Positions 1 to 8,966 of a stretch of 64,000 nucleotides of DNA are shown piece by piece. Source of the stretch: Rhodococcus sovatensis (GTDB lineage Bacteria > Actinomycetota > Actinomycetes > Mycobacteriales > Mycobacteriaceae). Made by a program: the position numbers and the translations under genes. Each line of letters begins with the position of its first letter. Position 1 is the stretch's first letter. The stretch covers positions 4,774,001 through 4,838,000 of the forward strand of contig NZ_CP147846.1 of assembly GCF_037327425.1 (NCBI RefSeq), in the 5' to 3' direction. A model generated the notes under the pieces. The model was given only the letters and a program-made list of their open reading frames with translations, was not told the DNA's origin and made no database searches.

Positions 1-334
1 ACCCAGTCGACGCGAGCAGGCTCTTCTGCTTCGCCGGTGGGCGGGTGTCGGGCTCGGGTGTCGGTTGCGGCTGGTCCGGGACCGGCGGGTAGTCCTCGTC
101 GCGGAACCGGGGAATGAGTTGAGTGACGGAATTGTCCGGTGCGGGCCCGCCGTCAGGAGACGGTGGGGCCGGGTAGCTGCGCATCTCGCGCGGCCGTGCG
201 TATGCGTCGCGTTCCCACGGCGCCTGACGCGGCGGATCGACGCGTCTGAACACTTGGGCTGCAGGCAGCCGAGTACGCGGGCCATCCCCCCGGTAGGGCA
301 TGTCGCCCGAGTGGGGGATATTGCTACCCGTCAT
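1..334 (-). CDS. murJ: Partial MurJ/MviN lipid II flippase (N-terminal extension only)
   Basis: This is the 5' end of a reverse-strand gene that runs off the left edge, with about 111 codons visible. It begins at an ATG that overlaps the stop codon of the DUF6049 gene by four bases (ATGA), so the two are probably translationally coupled. The visible part is hydrophilic and rich in proline and arginine, with no membrane segment, as expected for the long cytoplasmic N-terminal extension of actinobacterial MurJ. The identification rests mainly on gene order: pcnA, mutT4, DUF6049, mviN is the order known in Mycobacterium tuberculosis (Rv3907c-Rv3910). The conserved flippase core lies outside the window, so the product is inferred and not seen. 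Confidence 0.65.
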   Translation of the reverse strand, partial: MTGSNIPHSGDMPYRGDGPRTRLPAAQVFRRVDPPRQAPWERDAYARPREMRSYPAPPSPDGGPAPDNSVTQLIPRFRDEDYPPVPDQPQPTPEPDTRPPAKQKSLLASTG

Positions 335-2688
335 GGCCGTTCGTACCCTTCGTCTGCGGGGTCCGGCTGACCCCTGAACCGGTGCAGAAGTCTGCGGCCG
401 GCGAGTAGTAGCAGCAGAACCCCCGCGGAGGCGGTGATGATCGCCAAAGCCTGTCCGTATGCGTTAGACCGTACGGACACTGTCGACGCTTCGCCCAACT
501 GCTGGCCGTCGAGGGTGGTCAGGGAAAAGTCGACGGTCAGGTTGCGGCTGTCGTCGACCTGGGCCGGAACTGTGATCGTTCGGCTTCCCCGCGCAGGCAG
601 TGCCATGGCACCGACGTCGCTGACGGTCATTTCGGGCGGGGCGTCGACCCGCAGCCGCACGTTGACCCCGACGGGGAGGTCGTTGCGGGCAACCAGCAGT
701 AACGGACTCTGTTCGGACGCCAACGTGTAGACCCCGCCGGGGGCGAGGACCGTGACGGATCGAAAGATGCCGTCGAGGCCGGCCTCGGAGCCGTCCATCC
801 GTACTCGAGCTGCGTTGGACGCGTCATCGGAACGATCGGCGGTGCCGATCGCACGCAGCAAGTCCTCCCGAAGCGGGGCTGTGTACAGGCGCGGTGTCAG
901 CGCGGACTGAGGGTCCTCGACCAGCGAGCCCCGCAGCGCATCGATGCGCTTGCTCTGCGCGCGCACGCGGTCCTCGAGATTCACGTCACGGTCATCCTGA
1001 TCGACGGTCCTGGTCTCGACAGGTAGTCCGGTCGGCTCGGCCGCGGCAAGCTCGGCGAAGGGTCGCGCCGTCGCGAGACCAGAACGAAGCAGCGACGAGA
1101 CGGTTCCGAGAATGGCGTCCGGTTCGTCGCCACCAGCCGTCCAGTACTGGGGTGGAGCGACCGTCAACGTGCGCGGCGAACCGCCTGTCGGAGCCAACGC
1201 GTGATACGCGATCGCGCCCAGCCCGTCCTGTAGCCGAGCGGTCCTGGAATCGCTGGTCAGGTCGTAGCGCTGATCCTCGGGCGTGAACGCAGGCGTGGTC
1301 GGGTTGTCCCCGACGCCGGCCAGCGCGGTCGACGTCGCAGCGTCGAACACCGTGGCATTCAGTTCCGCGTCGACACTGCTGCCACCGACCACGCGGGCAA
1401 CGGCCCCGGACGCAGTCGGCGCGATGCTGTTGTCCGCGAGCAGTGCAGTCTGTGCACCGCTTGACCGCACCGCCGCAGCTCCGGTCTCGCCGAGCTGTCC
1501 CGTCGGACTCCAGACGATGCCGCGAACCGAGGACACTCCGAGGATGGCGTCGACCACATCGGCCGGCGATTCGAGCGCGGTCGACACCAGGGACGCGTCG
1601 CCGACGTTGCCCAACGTGTCGAGATCGACTTGCGCGAACGGCAATGCAGTCACACACATCGACTGCGTCAGGGTTTCCAGTCGGCTCAACCAGTTCGACG
1701 CCGCTTCGCGGCCCGTACCTTCGCGAGCGGGCCCGGTCGGATCGGCGGGGTCGTCGACGATCGAGTAGCCGCGAGTCATGTTCGATACGGTCACCAGCAG
1801 ATCCGGGTCCACGGCGAGACACAGGGATTCGGCCAGGCGTCCTTCCGGGTCCAATTCGGCAGTCGTCGCGAACTCGACGGCTTGCAGCAGCTCGTCGAGC
1901 CGTCCGCCCGGTGCCAACTCGCCGGCGAGTTCGTCGTCGACGAGACGTACTTTCTCGTCCAACGAACCAGGGATTCCCGCAGCAAGGCGAGGCCTGTCGG
2001 CCAGCGGCCACAGCACGGTCGTCGCCACCGGATCGTCCGTGTTGGGCGGCAACGGCTGTGCATCGGGTGCCGTCGGGTCGATCGCGGTCGGATCCCGCGG
2101 AACCCCAGTGACCGGCAAGAGGAATCGAGCGTCGTCGAGCCGCGCAGTTCCGCCGTACTCGGGTGTGCCGTTGACGTTGAGCAACAGCGGGTACACACCG
2201 GGCTTGTCGATGCCGAGTGACGGGCCCTGAGTGCTTCGAAGCGGCATCGAAATCACGAACTGCGTGCTCGCGCCCTGCTCGAGATTCACGGCGACGTTCT
2301 GAAATTCACCTACGTTGAGGTACTCCTGCTGGTCCAACGACAGGGTCGTGCGCAGCTGCTCGGGCGCATCGACAGCGTCGGCGCTTTGCATTCGGACGCT
2401 GATGTCGTCGACGCGACGATCCCCGGTGTTCGTCACCGTCGCTCGCACGGTGACGAACGGTTCACTGGTGGTCGTGACCGTCCCAGGTGCCACGGCGTCG
2501 ACGGACAGCCGCAGGAACTGGCTACCCCGAGTGGTCTCCGGCAGGTCGGTGTCGCCCGACTGATACGAGATCTCGGTTGGGTCCTGGGTCTCCTGGGCAC
2601 CGGCCGACCCGGGCACCAGAATCGACGCGAGCAGGACGAACATCAGAGCAGTCATGGTGGCCGCTCTGAATCTCGAGCGCCGCACCAT
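331..2688 (-). CDS. DUF6049 family secreted/membrane-anchored protein
   Basis: A protein of about 785 aa and the counterpart, by position, of M. tuberculosis Rv3909. It has an N-terminal hydrophobic segment (about residues 10-30, ending GSAGAQ, a likely signal peptide), a large extracytoplasmic part, and one C-terminal membrane helix near the end (AIITASAGVLLLLLAG) followed by a basic tail. This predicts a type I membrane protein facing the envelope. The function of the family is unknown; linkage to murJ suggests a cell-envelope role. The start chosen is the ATG that overlaps the NUDIX stop (TGATG), which places the signal peptide at the N terminus. A longer reading extends into the NUDIX gene and was rejected. 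The gene is coupled on both sides. Confidence 0.85.
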   Translation of the reverse strand: MVRRSRFRAATMTALMFVLLASILVPGSAGAQETQDPTEISYQSGDTDLPETTRGSQFLRLSVDAVAPGTVTTTSEPFVTVRATVTNTGDRRVDDISVRMQSADAVDAPEQLRTTLSLDQQEYLNVGEFQNVAVNLEQGASTQFVISMPLRSTQGPSLGIDKPGVYPLLLNVNGTPEYGGTARLDDARFLLPVTGVPRDPTAIDPTAPDAQPLPPNTDDPVATTVLWPLADRPRLAAGIPGSLDEKVRLVDDELAGELAPGGRLDELLQAVEFATTAELDPEGRLAESLCLAVDPDLLVTVSNMTRGYSIVDDPADPTGPAREGTGREAASNWLSRLETLTQSMCVTALPFAQVDLDTLGNVGDASLVSTALESPADVVDAILGVSSVRGIVWSPTGQLGETGAAAVRSSGAQTALLADNSIAPTASGAVARVVGGSSVDAELNATVFDAATSTALAGVGDNPTTPAFTPEDQRYDLTSDSRTARLQDGLGAIAYHALAPTGGSPRTLTVAPPQYWTAGGDEPDAILGTVSSLLRSGLATARPFAELAAAEPTGLPVETRTVDQDDRDVNLEDRVRAQSKRIDALRGSLVEDPQSALTPRLYTAPLREDLLRAIGTADRSDDASNAARVRMDGSEAGLDGIFRSVTVLAPGGVYTLASEQSPLLLVARNDLPVGVNVRLRVDAPPEMTVSDVGAMALPARGSRTITVPAQVDDSRNLTVDFSLTTLDGQQLGEASTVSVRSNAYGQALAIITASAGVLLLLLAGRRLLHRFRGQPDPADEGYERP

Positions 2689-3254
2689 CACTCCCCGCCG
2701 ACGTGCGTCTCGGGATCCGATTTGGTCATACCCTCGATCAGCTGGCTGGCGATCGCCGCCAACTTTCGTTCGTCGGCATACGCCAACCGTGAAGCCAGTT
2801 CGCTGAGCGGAACCCACGCGACCTCGGTGACCTCCACGTCCTCATCCGACAACTCGCCGCCGAGGAACCGCAGTAGATAATGGTGGACTGTCTTGTGGAC
2901 GCGGCGGCCCTCGGTGACGAACCAGTAGTCGATGCTGCCCAGCGACGCCAACACCGAACCGCGTATGCCCGTTTCCTCGGCAACCTCGCGCATAGCGGTC
3001 TGCTCGGCAGTCTCGCCCTGCTCGATGTGGCCTTTCGGAAGCGACCACAGCAGACGTCCGCGGCGATCGGTGCGACCGATCAGAGCGGCGCAGCGCTGAG
3101 CGGGAGGACCATCCAGACCATCGACGACCAGGCCTCCAGCGGAAGTTTCCCGCACGGTCCGCAGCCGCGGCTTGTCGCTGTCGGCGCGCGCAGTCCGCCG
3201 CCGCGGGTTGCGGCGGCTCCTGTTCGCACGTTCGCCAGCAGACACCCAATCCAT
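2688..3254 (-). CDS. mutT4: NUDIX hydrolase, MutT4-like
   Basis: A NUDIX hydrolase of about 188 aa. The Nudix box is complete in the middle of the protein: GHIEQGE, seven residues, then REVAEETGI, which binds the metal and hydrolyses a nucleoside-diphosphate-X substrate. By position it matches M. tuberculosis MutT4 (Rv3908). The N-terminal 35 residues are basic and low in complexity. The start is the ATG giving MDWVSAGER. Longer readings would run through a 35-bp tandem repeat and are not credible. It is first in the run NUDIX-DUF6049-murJ and is divergent from pcnA; the 263-bp gap between them carries the tandem repeat. The true substrate cannot be read from the sequence. Confidence 0.85.
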   Translation of the reverse strand: MDWVSAGERANRSRRNPRRRTARADSDKPRLRTVRETSAGGLVVDGLDGPPAQRCAALIGRTDRRGRLLWSLPKGHIEQGETAEQTAMREVAEETGIRGSVLASLGSIDYWFVTEGRRVHKTVHHYLLRFLGGELSDEDVEVTEVAWVPLSELASRLAYADERKLAAIASQLIEGMTKSDPETHVGGE

Positions 3255-3331
3255 ACTAGATGGAAAGAAGCGGTGATCCCCCTCGCCGCACCGTGATGGT
3301 TCCGCGGGCACTCTTTGTACCGGGTTTATTC

Positions 3332-3500
3332 GGGGTCGTTCCGCAGGCTCCACTCCCGCCTTGAATGGGGTCGTTCCGCAGGCTCCACTCCCGCCTTGAA
3401 TGGGGTCGTTCCGCAGGCTCCACTCCCGCCTTGAATGGGGTCGTTCCGCAGGCTCCACTCCCGCCTTGAATGGGGTCGTTCCGCAGGCTCCACTCCCGCC
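3332..3500. repeat. 35-bp tandem repeat, about 4.8 copies, in the mutT4/pcnA divergent gap
   Basis: Units begin at 3332, 3367, 3402, 3437 and 3472. Each full unit is 35 bp, starts GGGGTCGTTCCGCAGGCTCC and ends CGCCTTGAAT; the last unit is cut short after ACTCCCGCC. The copies are identical by eye. There are no spacers, so it is not a CRISPR array. It fills most of the space between two divergent starts (3254 and 3518) and so lies where both promoters should be. Copy number is likely to vary between strains. Confidence 0.95.
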
Positions 3501-3517
3501 GCCTAGGCTTTCTCGAC

Positions 3518-4984
3518 GTGGCCGAGAAGTCTCCGATCCCCCAACCGTCCGACGAGTCAGCCGACCGTCGCAGTCGGCTGTTGGCGTCGGCTGCGAAGAC
3601 CCTGAACAAACTCTCCGATGTGCTTGCCCCTCTGGCGGCGAGATTTGCAGCCGATGGCCACGAGTTGTACCTCGTCGGTGGAAGCGTGCGCGACGCCGTC
3701 CTGGGCCGCCTCGGCAACGATCTGGACTTCACGACAGATGCCCGACCGGAGGACGTGCAGCGTCTGCTGTCCGGCTGGGCGGACAATCAGTGGGACACCG
3801 GAATCGCTTTCGGCACCGTCAGCGCCGCCAAGGGTGATCAGCAGATCGAAATCACCACCTTCCGAACCGATTCCTACGACCAGGTCTCGCGCAACCCCGA
3901 GGTGCAGTACGGCACGAGTCTCGAAGAAGACCTGATTCGACGCGACTTCACCGTCAACGCAATGGCAGTACGTCTCGGAGCCGACGGGTCCCAGGAGTTC
4001 GTCGATCCCCTTTCCGGCATGGATGCGCTGCTCGAAGGACTGCTCGATACGCCGTCGACGCCGGAGAAGTCGTTCGGCGACGATCCGCTGCGCATGTTGC
4101 GCGCCGCCCGCTTCGTGTCGCAGCTCGGGTTCTCGCTGATGCCTCGGGTCCACGAGGCGATCACTGCGATGGCTGGGCAGATCGAGCGAATCACTGCCGA
4201 GCGTGTGCAGGTGGAGTTGGACAAGCTGATTCTCGGTGAGTTCCCGATCGAGGGAATCGATGTGATGTGCGAGACCGGACTCGCCACATACGTTCTGCCC
4301 GAGGTCCCCGCGATGAAACTCGAGATCGACGAGCATCATCAGCACAAGGACGTCTACTGGCATTCACTGACGGTGCTCAAGCAGGCGATCGACCTCGAAG
4401 ACGGCGACCCCGATCTCGTATTGCGTTGGGCTGCCCTGCTTCACGACATCGGCAAGCCCGACACCCGCAGGCACGAGGAGGGCGGCGGCGTCAGCTTCCA
4501 CCACCACGAGGTCGTCGGCTCCAAGATGGTGCGCAAACGAATGCGCGCGCTGAAGTACTCGAAGAAGATGATCGACGACGTGTCCCAGCTCGTGTTCCTG
4601 CATCTGCGGTTCCACGGCTACGGCAAGGGGCAGTGGACGGACTCAGCGGTTCGACGCTACGCAACAGACGCGGGAGATCTGCTTCCCAAGCTGCACAAGC
4701 TTGTTCGCGCAGACAGCACCACGCGGAACAAGCGTCGGGCCGCAGCGTTGCAAGCGACCTACGACGACTTGGAAGAGCGAATAGCCGCGCTTGCCGAGCA
4801 AGAGGATCTGGCCCGGGTTCGGCCCGATCTCGACGGCAACGCCATCATGGAATTGCTGTCGATCCCTGCCGGTCCCGAGGTCGGCAAGGCATGGAAGTTC
4901 CTCAAGGAACTGCGTCTCGATCGCGGGCCACTCCCCCGCGAGGAGGCCGAGAAGGCGTTGCTGGAGTGGTGGAAAACGCTGTGA
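3518..4984 (+). CDS. pcnA: CCA-adding tRNA nucleotidyltransferase
   Basis: A class II CCA-adding enzyme of 488 aa that adds or repairs the 3' CCA end of tRNAs. The nucleotidyltransferase signature is clear near the N terminus: LVGGSVRDAVLGR followed by NDLDFTTDA, carrying the metal-binding aspartates. The RRDFTVNAMA motif follows, then the head-to-neck region. A C-terminal HD domain contains ALLHDIGKPDTR. The start is GTG at 3518 (VAEKSPIP); longer readings enter the tandem repeat. The gene is divergent from mutT4, as in mycobacteria where it is named pcnA (Rv3907c) for historical reasons. A 44-bp palindrome lies just after the stop. Confidence 0.93.
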   Translation: MAEKSPIPQPSDESADRRSRLLASAAKTLNKLSDVLAPLAARFAADGHELYLVGGSVRDAVLGRLGNDLDFTTDARPEDVQRLLSGWADNQWDTGIAFGTVSAAKGDQQIEITTFRTDSYDQVSRNPEVQYGTSLEEDLIRRDFTVNAMAVRLGADGSQEFVDPLSGMDALLEGLLDTPSTPEKSFGDDPLRMLRAARFVSQLGFSLMPRVHEAITAMAGQIERITAERVQVELDKLILGEFPIEGIDVMCETGLATYVLPEVPAMKLEIDEHHQHKDVYWHSLTVLKQAIDLEDGDPDLVLRWAALLHDIGKPDTRRHEEGGGVSFHHHEVVGSKMVRKRMRALKYSKKMIDDVSQLVFLHLRFHGYGKGQWTDSAVRRYATDAGDLLPKLHKLVRADSTTRNKRRAAALQATYDDLEERIAALAEQEDLARVRPDLDGNAIMELLSIPAGPEVGKAWKFLKELRLDRGPLPREEAEKALLEWWKTL

Positions 4985-5009
4985 GCTGGGTGTTCGAGCC
5001 CTGCGGGCC

Positions 5010-5053
5010 AGTGGCACGAAAGAGTGCACGGTAGGACACTTAACCGTGCCACT
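5010..5053. repeat. 44-bp palindromic repeat, copy 1
   Basis: An imperfect palindrome with outer arms AGTGGCACG and CGTGCCACT and exactly 44 bp long. It is flanked by a small GC-rich hairpin (GGGGGCGGAGCCCCC) on the right. It lies between the convergent genes pcnA and the DUF4185 gene, where it could act as a two-way terminator. Four more copies of the same length occur in the window (starting at 11477, 42851, 43855 and 61838). Confidence 0.9.
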
Positions 5054-5075
5054 GGGGGCGGAGCCCCCGAAGGTC

Positions 5076-6566
5076 CTAAGACACAGCAGCTTTCATCAGA
5101 TACACGTTGTAGCTGTCCCACTCGGAGACGGTGAAATACAGCTCGCCGTCCTTGGACCACGGATGCATGAAGCCGCCGTAAGCCTTGGGGTACTCGGCGG
5201 TGCGCACCAGCGTTGTGGGCGGAGTCCACTGGCCCTGTGGTGTAACCGACTCGCGCAGAACGATGTTGCCCGCGATCGGATCGAGGTAGGTCATCTGCCA
5301 GATCGACCGCTGGGCGTCGTAGCGAACCGACAGCTCGCTGGCGATACCGTCGGCGATGGGAGTTGCTTCGTTGGAGTCGACCGGCGCCCACGAACCGTTC
5401 ACCCAATACTGGTAGGCAGTTTTGTTGAGCACGTCGTTCTTCGGCACGCGCGCGAGTCCGACTGTGCCGACGCGTCCGTTGACGGTTCCGAACATGTAGA
5501 CGTGCTCGCCCTGCGGAACCATCGTCGAGACCTGGAATTTCGAGAGCCCGAACATGTTGTCCCAGCGGGCATGCGGGTCCTTCGTCCAGGTGGATCCGTT
5601 GTCGTCGGAGTACGCAATACCCCCGTAGTTGGTCCACCACATTCCCGGCACGGTGCTCCAGCGGCGAATGGACATGTACGACATGTACTGACGGTCGCCG
5701 ACGGCGAATCCTGACGTCGGGATGACTGTCGTCTCCCAGTTCTTCACCTTGCGGCTGCTGATCAATTCGGCTGCGTGACAGCGTGAATCCTGCACCATAC
5801 TGTCGATGGACATGCCGTCGGACAAATCGGTGTCGGTGCTGTGACCGAGTGTGTTGCTGCGCCAGTCCGGCCCACCGACGACGCCGAATTCCCAGCCCTT
5901 GCCGAACGAGTCACCGAACGCGACGGCGACCTCGCCGGGCTTGCTCTCCCACATGATGCCGAGGTCGGTGCCGTCGACCTGCCAGCGCTTGTCGGTGCGG
6001 TTGTCGGAGCCGGGCCCGGTGACCTGCGAGACGACGGAGACATCGCGGACAGCCGGTTGCGGCGGAGCGCTGCTGACCGGGCCCGGTTCCGCGGGATTCA
6101 CCGCGGCGGGTGGCGCGGGAGCGATCGGCTCACCGGGCGGGCCCGGGATAGGGATCGGAATCGTTTCTGGCTGCGGATCGATCTCGATCCGTGGAAAAGG
6201 GAGCTCGGCCGAGCCGGTCCCGTCCGGAACGTCCTCGGGATCGTCCGTGAGGTCCGGGCACGGATCCATGCAGGGGTCCGGTAGTGGCTCGGCCTCGACG
6301 CGTGTGCGGTCCGGTGTTGGATCGGGCAACGGAACAAGCTCGACGGACGGGTACGGCACCGGAATGACGAACCGGTCGGGAATGGGGGGAAGCACCGGAG
6401 GCGAATCGAGGCTCAGCGGCTCGGGCGGGTAGTCCTTCGGGTCGAATCCGGTTTCGCCGCATGCGTTGACGGGCGGAGCGGGCGCCGCGGAGGCAGGTGT
6501 GACCAGTACGGTGCTCGACGCGGTGAGTGCGAGCGCGCACGCCAGAACAGTCGATCTGGCGCGCAT
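5076..6566 (-). CDS. Secreted DUF4185 family protein with proline-rich linker
   Basis: About 496 aa. The chosen ATG (MRARSTVLACALALT) has a strong Shine-Dalgarno sequence, AGGAGG, seven bases upstream. It opens a signal peptide that ends at about residue 30 (VTPASAAPAPP). Residues 35-170 are very rich in proline and acidic residues. The last 300 residues have the DUF4185 pattern of repeated short beta-strands (WESKPGEVAVAFGDSFG, YMSYMSIRRW, GGFMHPW), expected to fold as a beta-propeller like glycosyl hydrolase families. The protein is probably exported and may bind or act on a wall polysaccharide. No catalytic residues can be assigned with confidence. Confidence 0.8.
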   Translation of the reverse strand: MRARSTVLACALALTASSTVLVTPASAAPAPPVNACGETGFDPKDYPPEPLSLDSPPVLPPIPDRFVIPVPYPSVELVPLPDPTPDRTRVEAEPLPDPCMDPCPDLTDDPEDVPDGTGSAELPFPRIEIDPQPETIPIPIPGPPGEPIAPAPPAAVNPAEPGPVSSAPPQPAVRDVSVVSQVTGPGSDNRTDKRWQVDGTDLGIMWESKPGEVAVAFGDSFGKGWEFGVVGGPDWRSNTLGHSTDTDLSDGMSIDSMVQDSRCHAAELISSRKVKNWETTVIPTSGFAVGDRQYMSYMSIRRWSTVPGMWWTNYGGIAYSDDNGSTWTKDPHARWDNMFGLSKFQVSTMVPQGEHVYMFGTVNGRVGTVGLARVPKNDVLNKTAYQYWVNGSWAPVDSNEATPIADGIASELSVRYDAQRSIWQMTYLDPIAGNIVLRESVTPQGQWTPPTTLVRTAEYPKAYGGFMHPWSKDGELYFTVSEWDSYNVYLMKAAVS

Positions 6567-6633
6567 ATGTGTTCCTCCTGGTTGGAGAGTTCTCGTACCG
6601 TGCGGTGTGTAAAAGAAGGTAGCACCGGACGAG

Positions 6634-7932
6634 CTACCGGGCGCGCCGGGCATTGAGAGCTACGACAACGAGTCCCAGCACGTAGACCACGCCACCCGCC
6701 AAGACGACGACGTGGGCCGACGCGTCACCCGCCAGATCGGATCTTGCCGGGCCCACCGCGAATGCCGCCGCGGCGAGGGCGCCGACGAAGAAGATGTTGA
6801 AGACGGTGTCCTGCAACGCGAAGACCCGGCCGCGATGATCGTCGTCGATGTCGGTCTGCATCGACGCGTCACCGGTCAGCTTGATGGTCTGACCGGCCGC
6901 GCCGAGTAGGAACGCGCCGATGAGCAGACTCGTCTGGGTGAGGGCCGCGATGAACGTCACCTGGACCACCGCGGCGAGTGTCAGCGCCCCGACGATGGAA
7001 CGAACACGGCCAAGGCGGGGCAGTAGAAAGGGCGTCAGGACTGCAGCGACGAGCATTCCCACGGCGGTTGCACCGAGGGCGATACCGAACCCGGCCAAAC
7101 CACCCGGAAGCGAACTGGACGTCGTCTCTCTCAGGATCAGGACCATGACGAGCGTGTCGATTCCGAACACGATCCGGTGCGCGCCGATCCCGGCCATCGC
7201 CGCGGTCACGGTCGGCGACTTCCAGACTGCGACGGCTCCGGATTTCAGGCCTGCGGCGATGTCGGCGAACGCCTCCAGTGCACCTCGATCATCACGGTCC
7301 GTCAGTGTCGCCGGGCCGAGTGACCCTCGGGCAAAACGGGCAGCAGCGACCGTCCCGACGACGGACCCTGATGCCGACACTGCCACGGCGACGCCGGATC
7401 CGAGGTCTCCCGCGCCCACGACACCGATAACGGCGACGGCGGCTCCAGCACCCGCTGCAGCGAAACCGGAACCGATGGTGGCGAGGATCGAGTTCATCGG
7501 TACGAGCCATGCCGTCCTGATGACGTGCGGCAGGGACGCCGATGCACCTGCCATGACGAACCGACTGAGTCCGACGGTCGACAACGCGAGTAGAAGGAGC
7601 GGTGTCTCTCCACCGCCCGTCCACAGGACCGCTGCCGTGGCGACGATGAGCACCATGCGGACCACGTTTGCCCACAGCAGAACGGCCCGCCGATCCCAGC
7701 GATCGAGCATCGTGCCCGCGAACGGTCCGATCACCGAGTACGGCACGAGCAACACGGCGAATCCGGCAGCGATTGCGGCTGGGTTGGATTCACGCTCGGG
7801 ATTGAACAGGATCGCTCCACTGAGAGCGGCCTGAAAGAGGCCGTCGCCGAACTGTCCTGCGAAGCGGATGGTGGTGAGCTTGCCTGCTCCTGGCGAATTG
7901 CGTAGCCGTGCCAGGAAGGTTTCGTCGCTCAC
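6634..7932 (-). CDS. Major facilitator superfamily transporter
   Basis: A membrane protein of 432 aa with about 12 hydrophobic segments. It carries the short basic loop after helix 2 (GTMLDRWDRRAV) typical of MFS exporters, and a second half beginning near residue 215 after a charged linker (TDRDDRGALEAF). It is the positional counterpart of M. tuberculosis Rv0037c, which also lies close to YqgE. The start is a GTG giving MSDETFLARL. It is divergent from the ABC exporter genes, with a short palindrome between them. The substrate is unknown. Confidence 0.85.
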   Translation of the reverse strand: MSDETFLARLRNSPGAGKLTTIRFAGQFGDGLFQAALSGAILFNPERESNPAAIAAGFAVLLVPYSVIGPFAGTMLDRWDRRAVLLWANVVRMVLIVATAAVLWTGGGETPLLLLALSTVGLSRFVMAGASASLPHVIRTAWLVPMNSILATIGSGFAAAGAGAAVAVIGVVGAGDLGSGVAVAVSASGSVVGTVAAARFARGSLGPATLTDRDDRGALEAFADIAAGLKSGAVAVWKSPTVTAAMAGIGAHRIVFGIDTLVMVLILRETTSSSLPGGLAGFGIALGATAVGMLVAAVLTPFLLPRLGRVRSIVGALTLAAVVQVTFIAALTQTSLLIGAFLLGAAGQTIKLTGDASMQTDIDDDHRGRVFALQDTVFNIFFVGALAAAAFAVGPARSDLAGDASAHVVVLAGGVVYVLGLVVVALNARRAR

Positions 7933-7993
7933 TCACGGGACTGTAGTCCGAGGGATTCAGGCAGATTCCTCCAGAAGGATAGCCAATACGGAA

Positions 7994-8011
7994 TGTAGTA
8001 GTTATGCTACA
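7994..8011. promoter_or_regulatory. Possible operator between MFS and ABC exporter genes
   Basis: TGTAG-8 bp-CTACA forms an inverted repeat (TGTAGTAGTTATGCTACA) 35 bp before the GTG start of the ABC ATPase, in the divergent gap. It is a plausible site for the small HTH protein encoded at the end of the same operon. This is inference from position and symmetry only. Confidence 0.3.
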
Positions 8012-8045
8012 AATCATCGTCAAACCACGATGCTGGGAGGCCGGG

Positions 8046-8966
8046 GTGAGTACATCGAGCGACGTCGCTATCGACGTCGAGGATTTGCGGATGAGGTATG
8101 GGGCAACCGATGTTCTGAAGGGGGTGACATTCCGCGCGCACCGAGGCGAAGTCCTTGTGATGCTGGGTCCGAACGGTGCAGGCAAGTCGACGACGCTGGA
8201 AATTCTGGAGGGATTTCGCCTGCGATCCTCGGGGCGAGTCGAGGTGCTCGGCAGTGACCCTGCCGACGCGGACGAACTGTGGAGGGCACGCATTGGAGTG
8301 GTACTGCAGTCCTGGCGTGATCACGGGCGGTGGCGGGTCGGTGAACTGCTCGACTACCTCGGCTCCTTCTATGTTCCATTCGGTACCGCGGAACATCGCC
8401 GCCCCTGGGACGTCGGAGGACTGATGGAACTGGTCGGACTCACCGACCAAGCAGGGAGCAAGATCAGCTCGCTCTCCGGCGGGCAACGGCGCCGGATGGA
8501 TGTGGCAATCGGAATCGTCGGCAAGCCCGAGGTCCTCTTCCTGGATGAGCCGACGGCAGGCTTCGATCCCGATGCGCGACGCGAATTCCACGATCTCGTA
8601 CACAGATTGGCCGATCTGGACGGCACCACCATCCTCGTCACGACTCACGATCTCGACGAGGCCGAGAAACTAGCCGACAGAATCGTCATTCTCGGAGGCG
8701 GCCGGATCATCGCCGACGGTTCACCGGATGACCTCGCCCGCACCATGCCCTCGGATTCGGAGGTGCGGTGGAGTGTCGACGGCAGTCGCTCGGTGCACAG
8801 CACCGCCCAGTCGGCGAGGTTCGTACACGATCTGTTCGCGCAGTACGGCGACCGCGTCGTCGACCTGGAAGTTCGCCGCGCAACCCTGGAGGACACCTAC
8901 ATGTCACTCGTACACGACAATGCATCGATCGATGCTGCACGCACAGTGGAAGCGGTGACTCGATGA
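8046..8966 (+). CDS. ABC-2 type exporter, ATP-binding subunit
   Basis: About 306 aa. Walker A GPNGAGKST, signature LSGGQRRRMD, Walker B VLFLDEPTAGFD and the switch histidine in VTTHDLDEAE are all present, so it should be an active ABC ATPase of the drug/antibiotic exporter (DrrA-like) class. The last 70 residues form the C-terminal extension usual in this class. GTG at 8046 was chosen as start because the ABC domain begins a few residues later and GGGAGG lies just upstream; an ATG 42 bases earlier is also in frame. Its stop overlaps the permease start (ATGA), and the two subunits form one complex in the membrane. Confidence 0.88.
   Translation: MSTSSDVAIDVEDLRMRYGATDVLKGVTFRAHRGEVLVMLGPNGAGKSTTLEILEGFRLRSSGRVEVLGSDPADADELWRARIGVVLQSWRDHGRWRVGELLDYLGSFYVPFGTAEHRRPWDVGGLMELVGLTDQAGSKISSLSGGQRRRMDVAIGIVGKPEVLFLDEPTAGFDPDARREFHDLVHRLADLDGTTILVTTHDLDEAEKLADRIVILGGGRIIADGSPDDLARTMPSDSEVRWSVDGSRSVHSTAQSARFVHDLFAQYGDRVVDLEVRRATLEDTYMSLVHDNASIDAARTVEAVTR

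Noticed and set aside
3332..3500. CRISPR array
   Set aside because: The 35-bp units are back to back with no spacers, and no cas genes are near.
5010..5053. tRNA or small RNA gene in the palindromes
   Set aside because: The 44-bp elements are simple hairpins, too short for tRNA and lacking its conserved loops.
8768..8962. N-terminal extension of the ABC permease
   Set aside because: It overlaps the ATPase coding sequence; the coupled ATG at 8963 fits the family.
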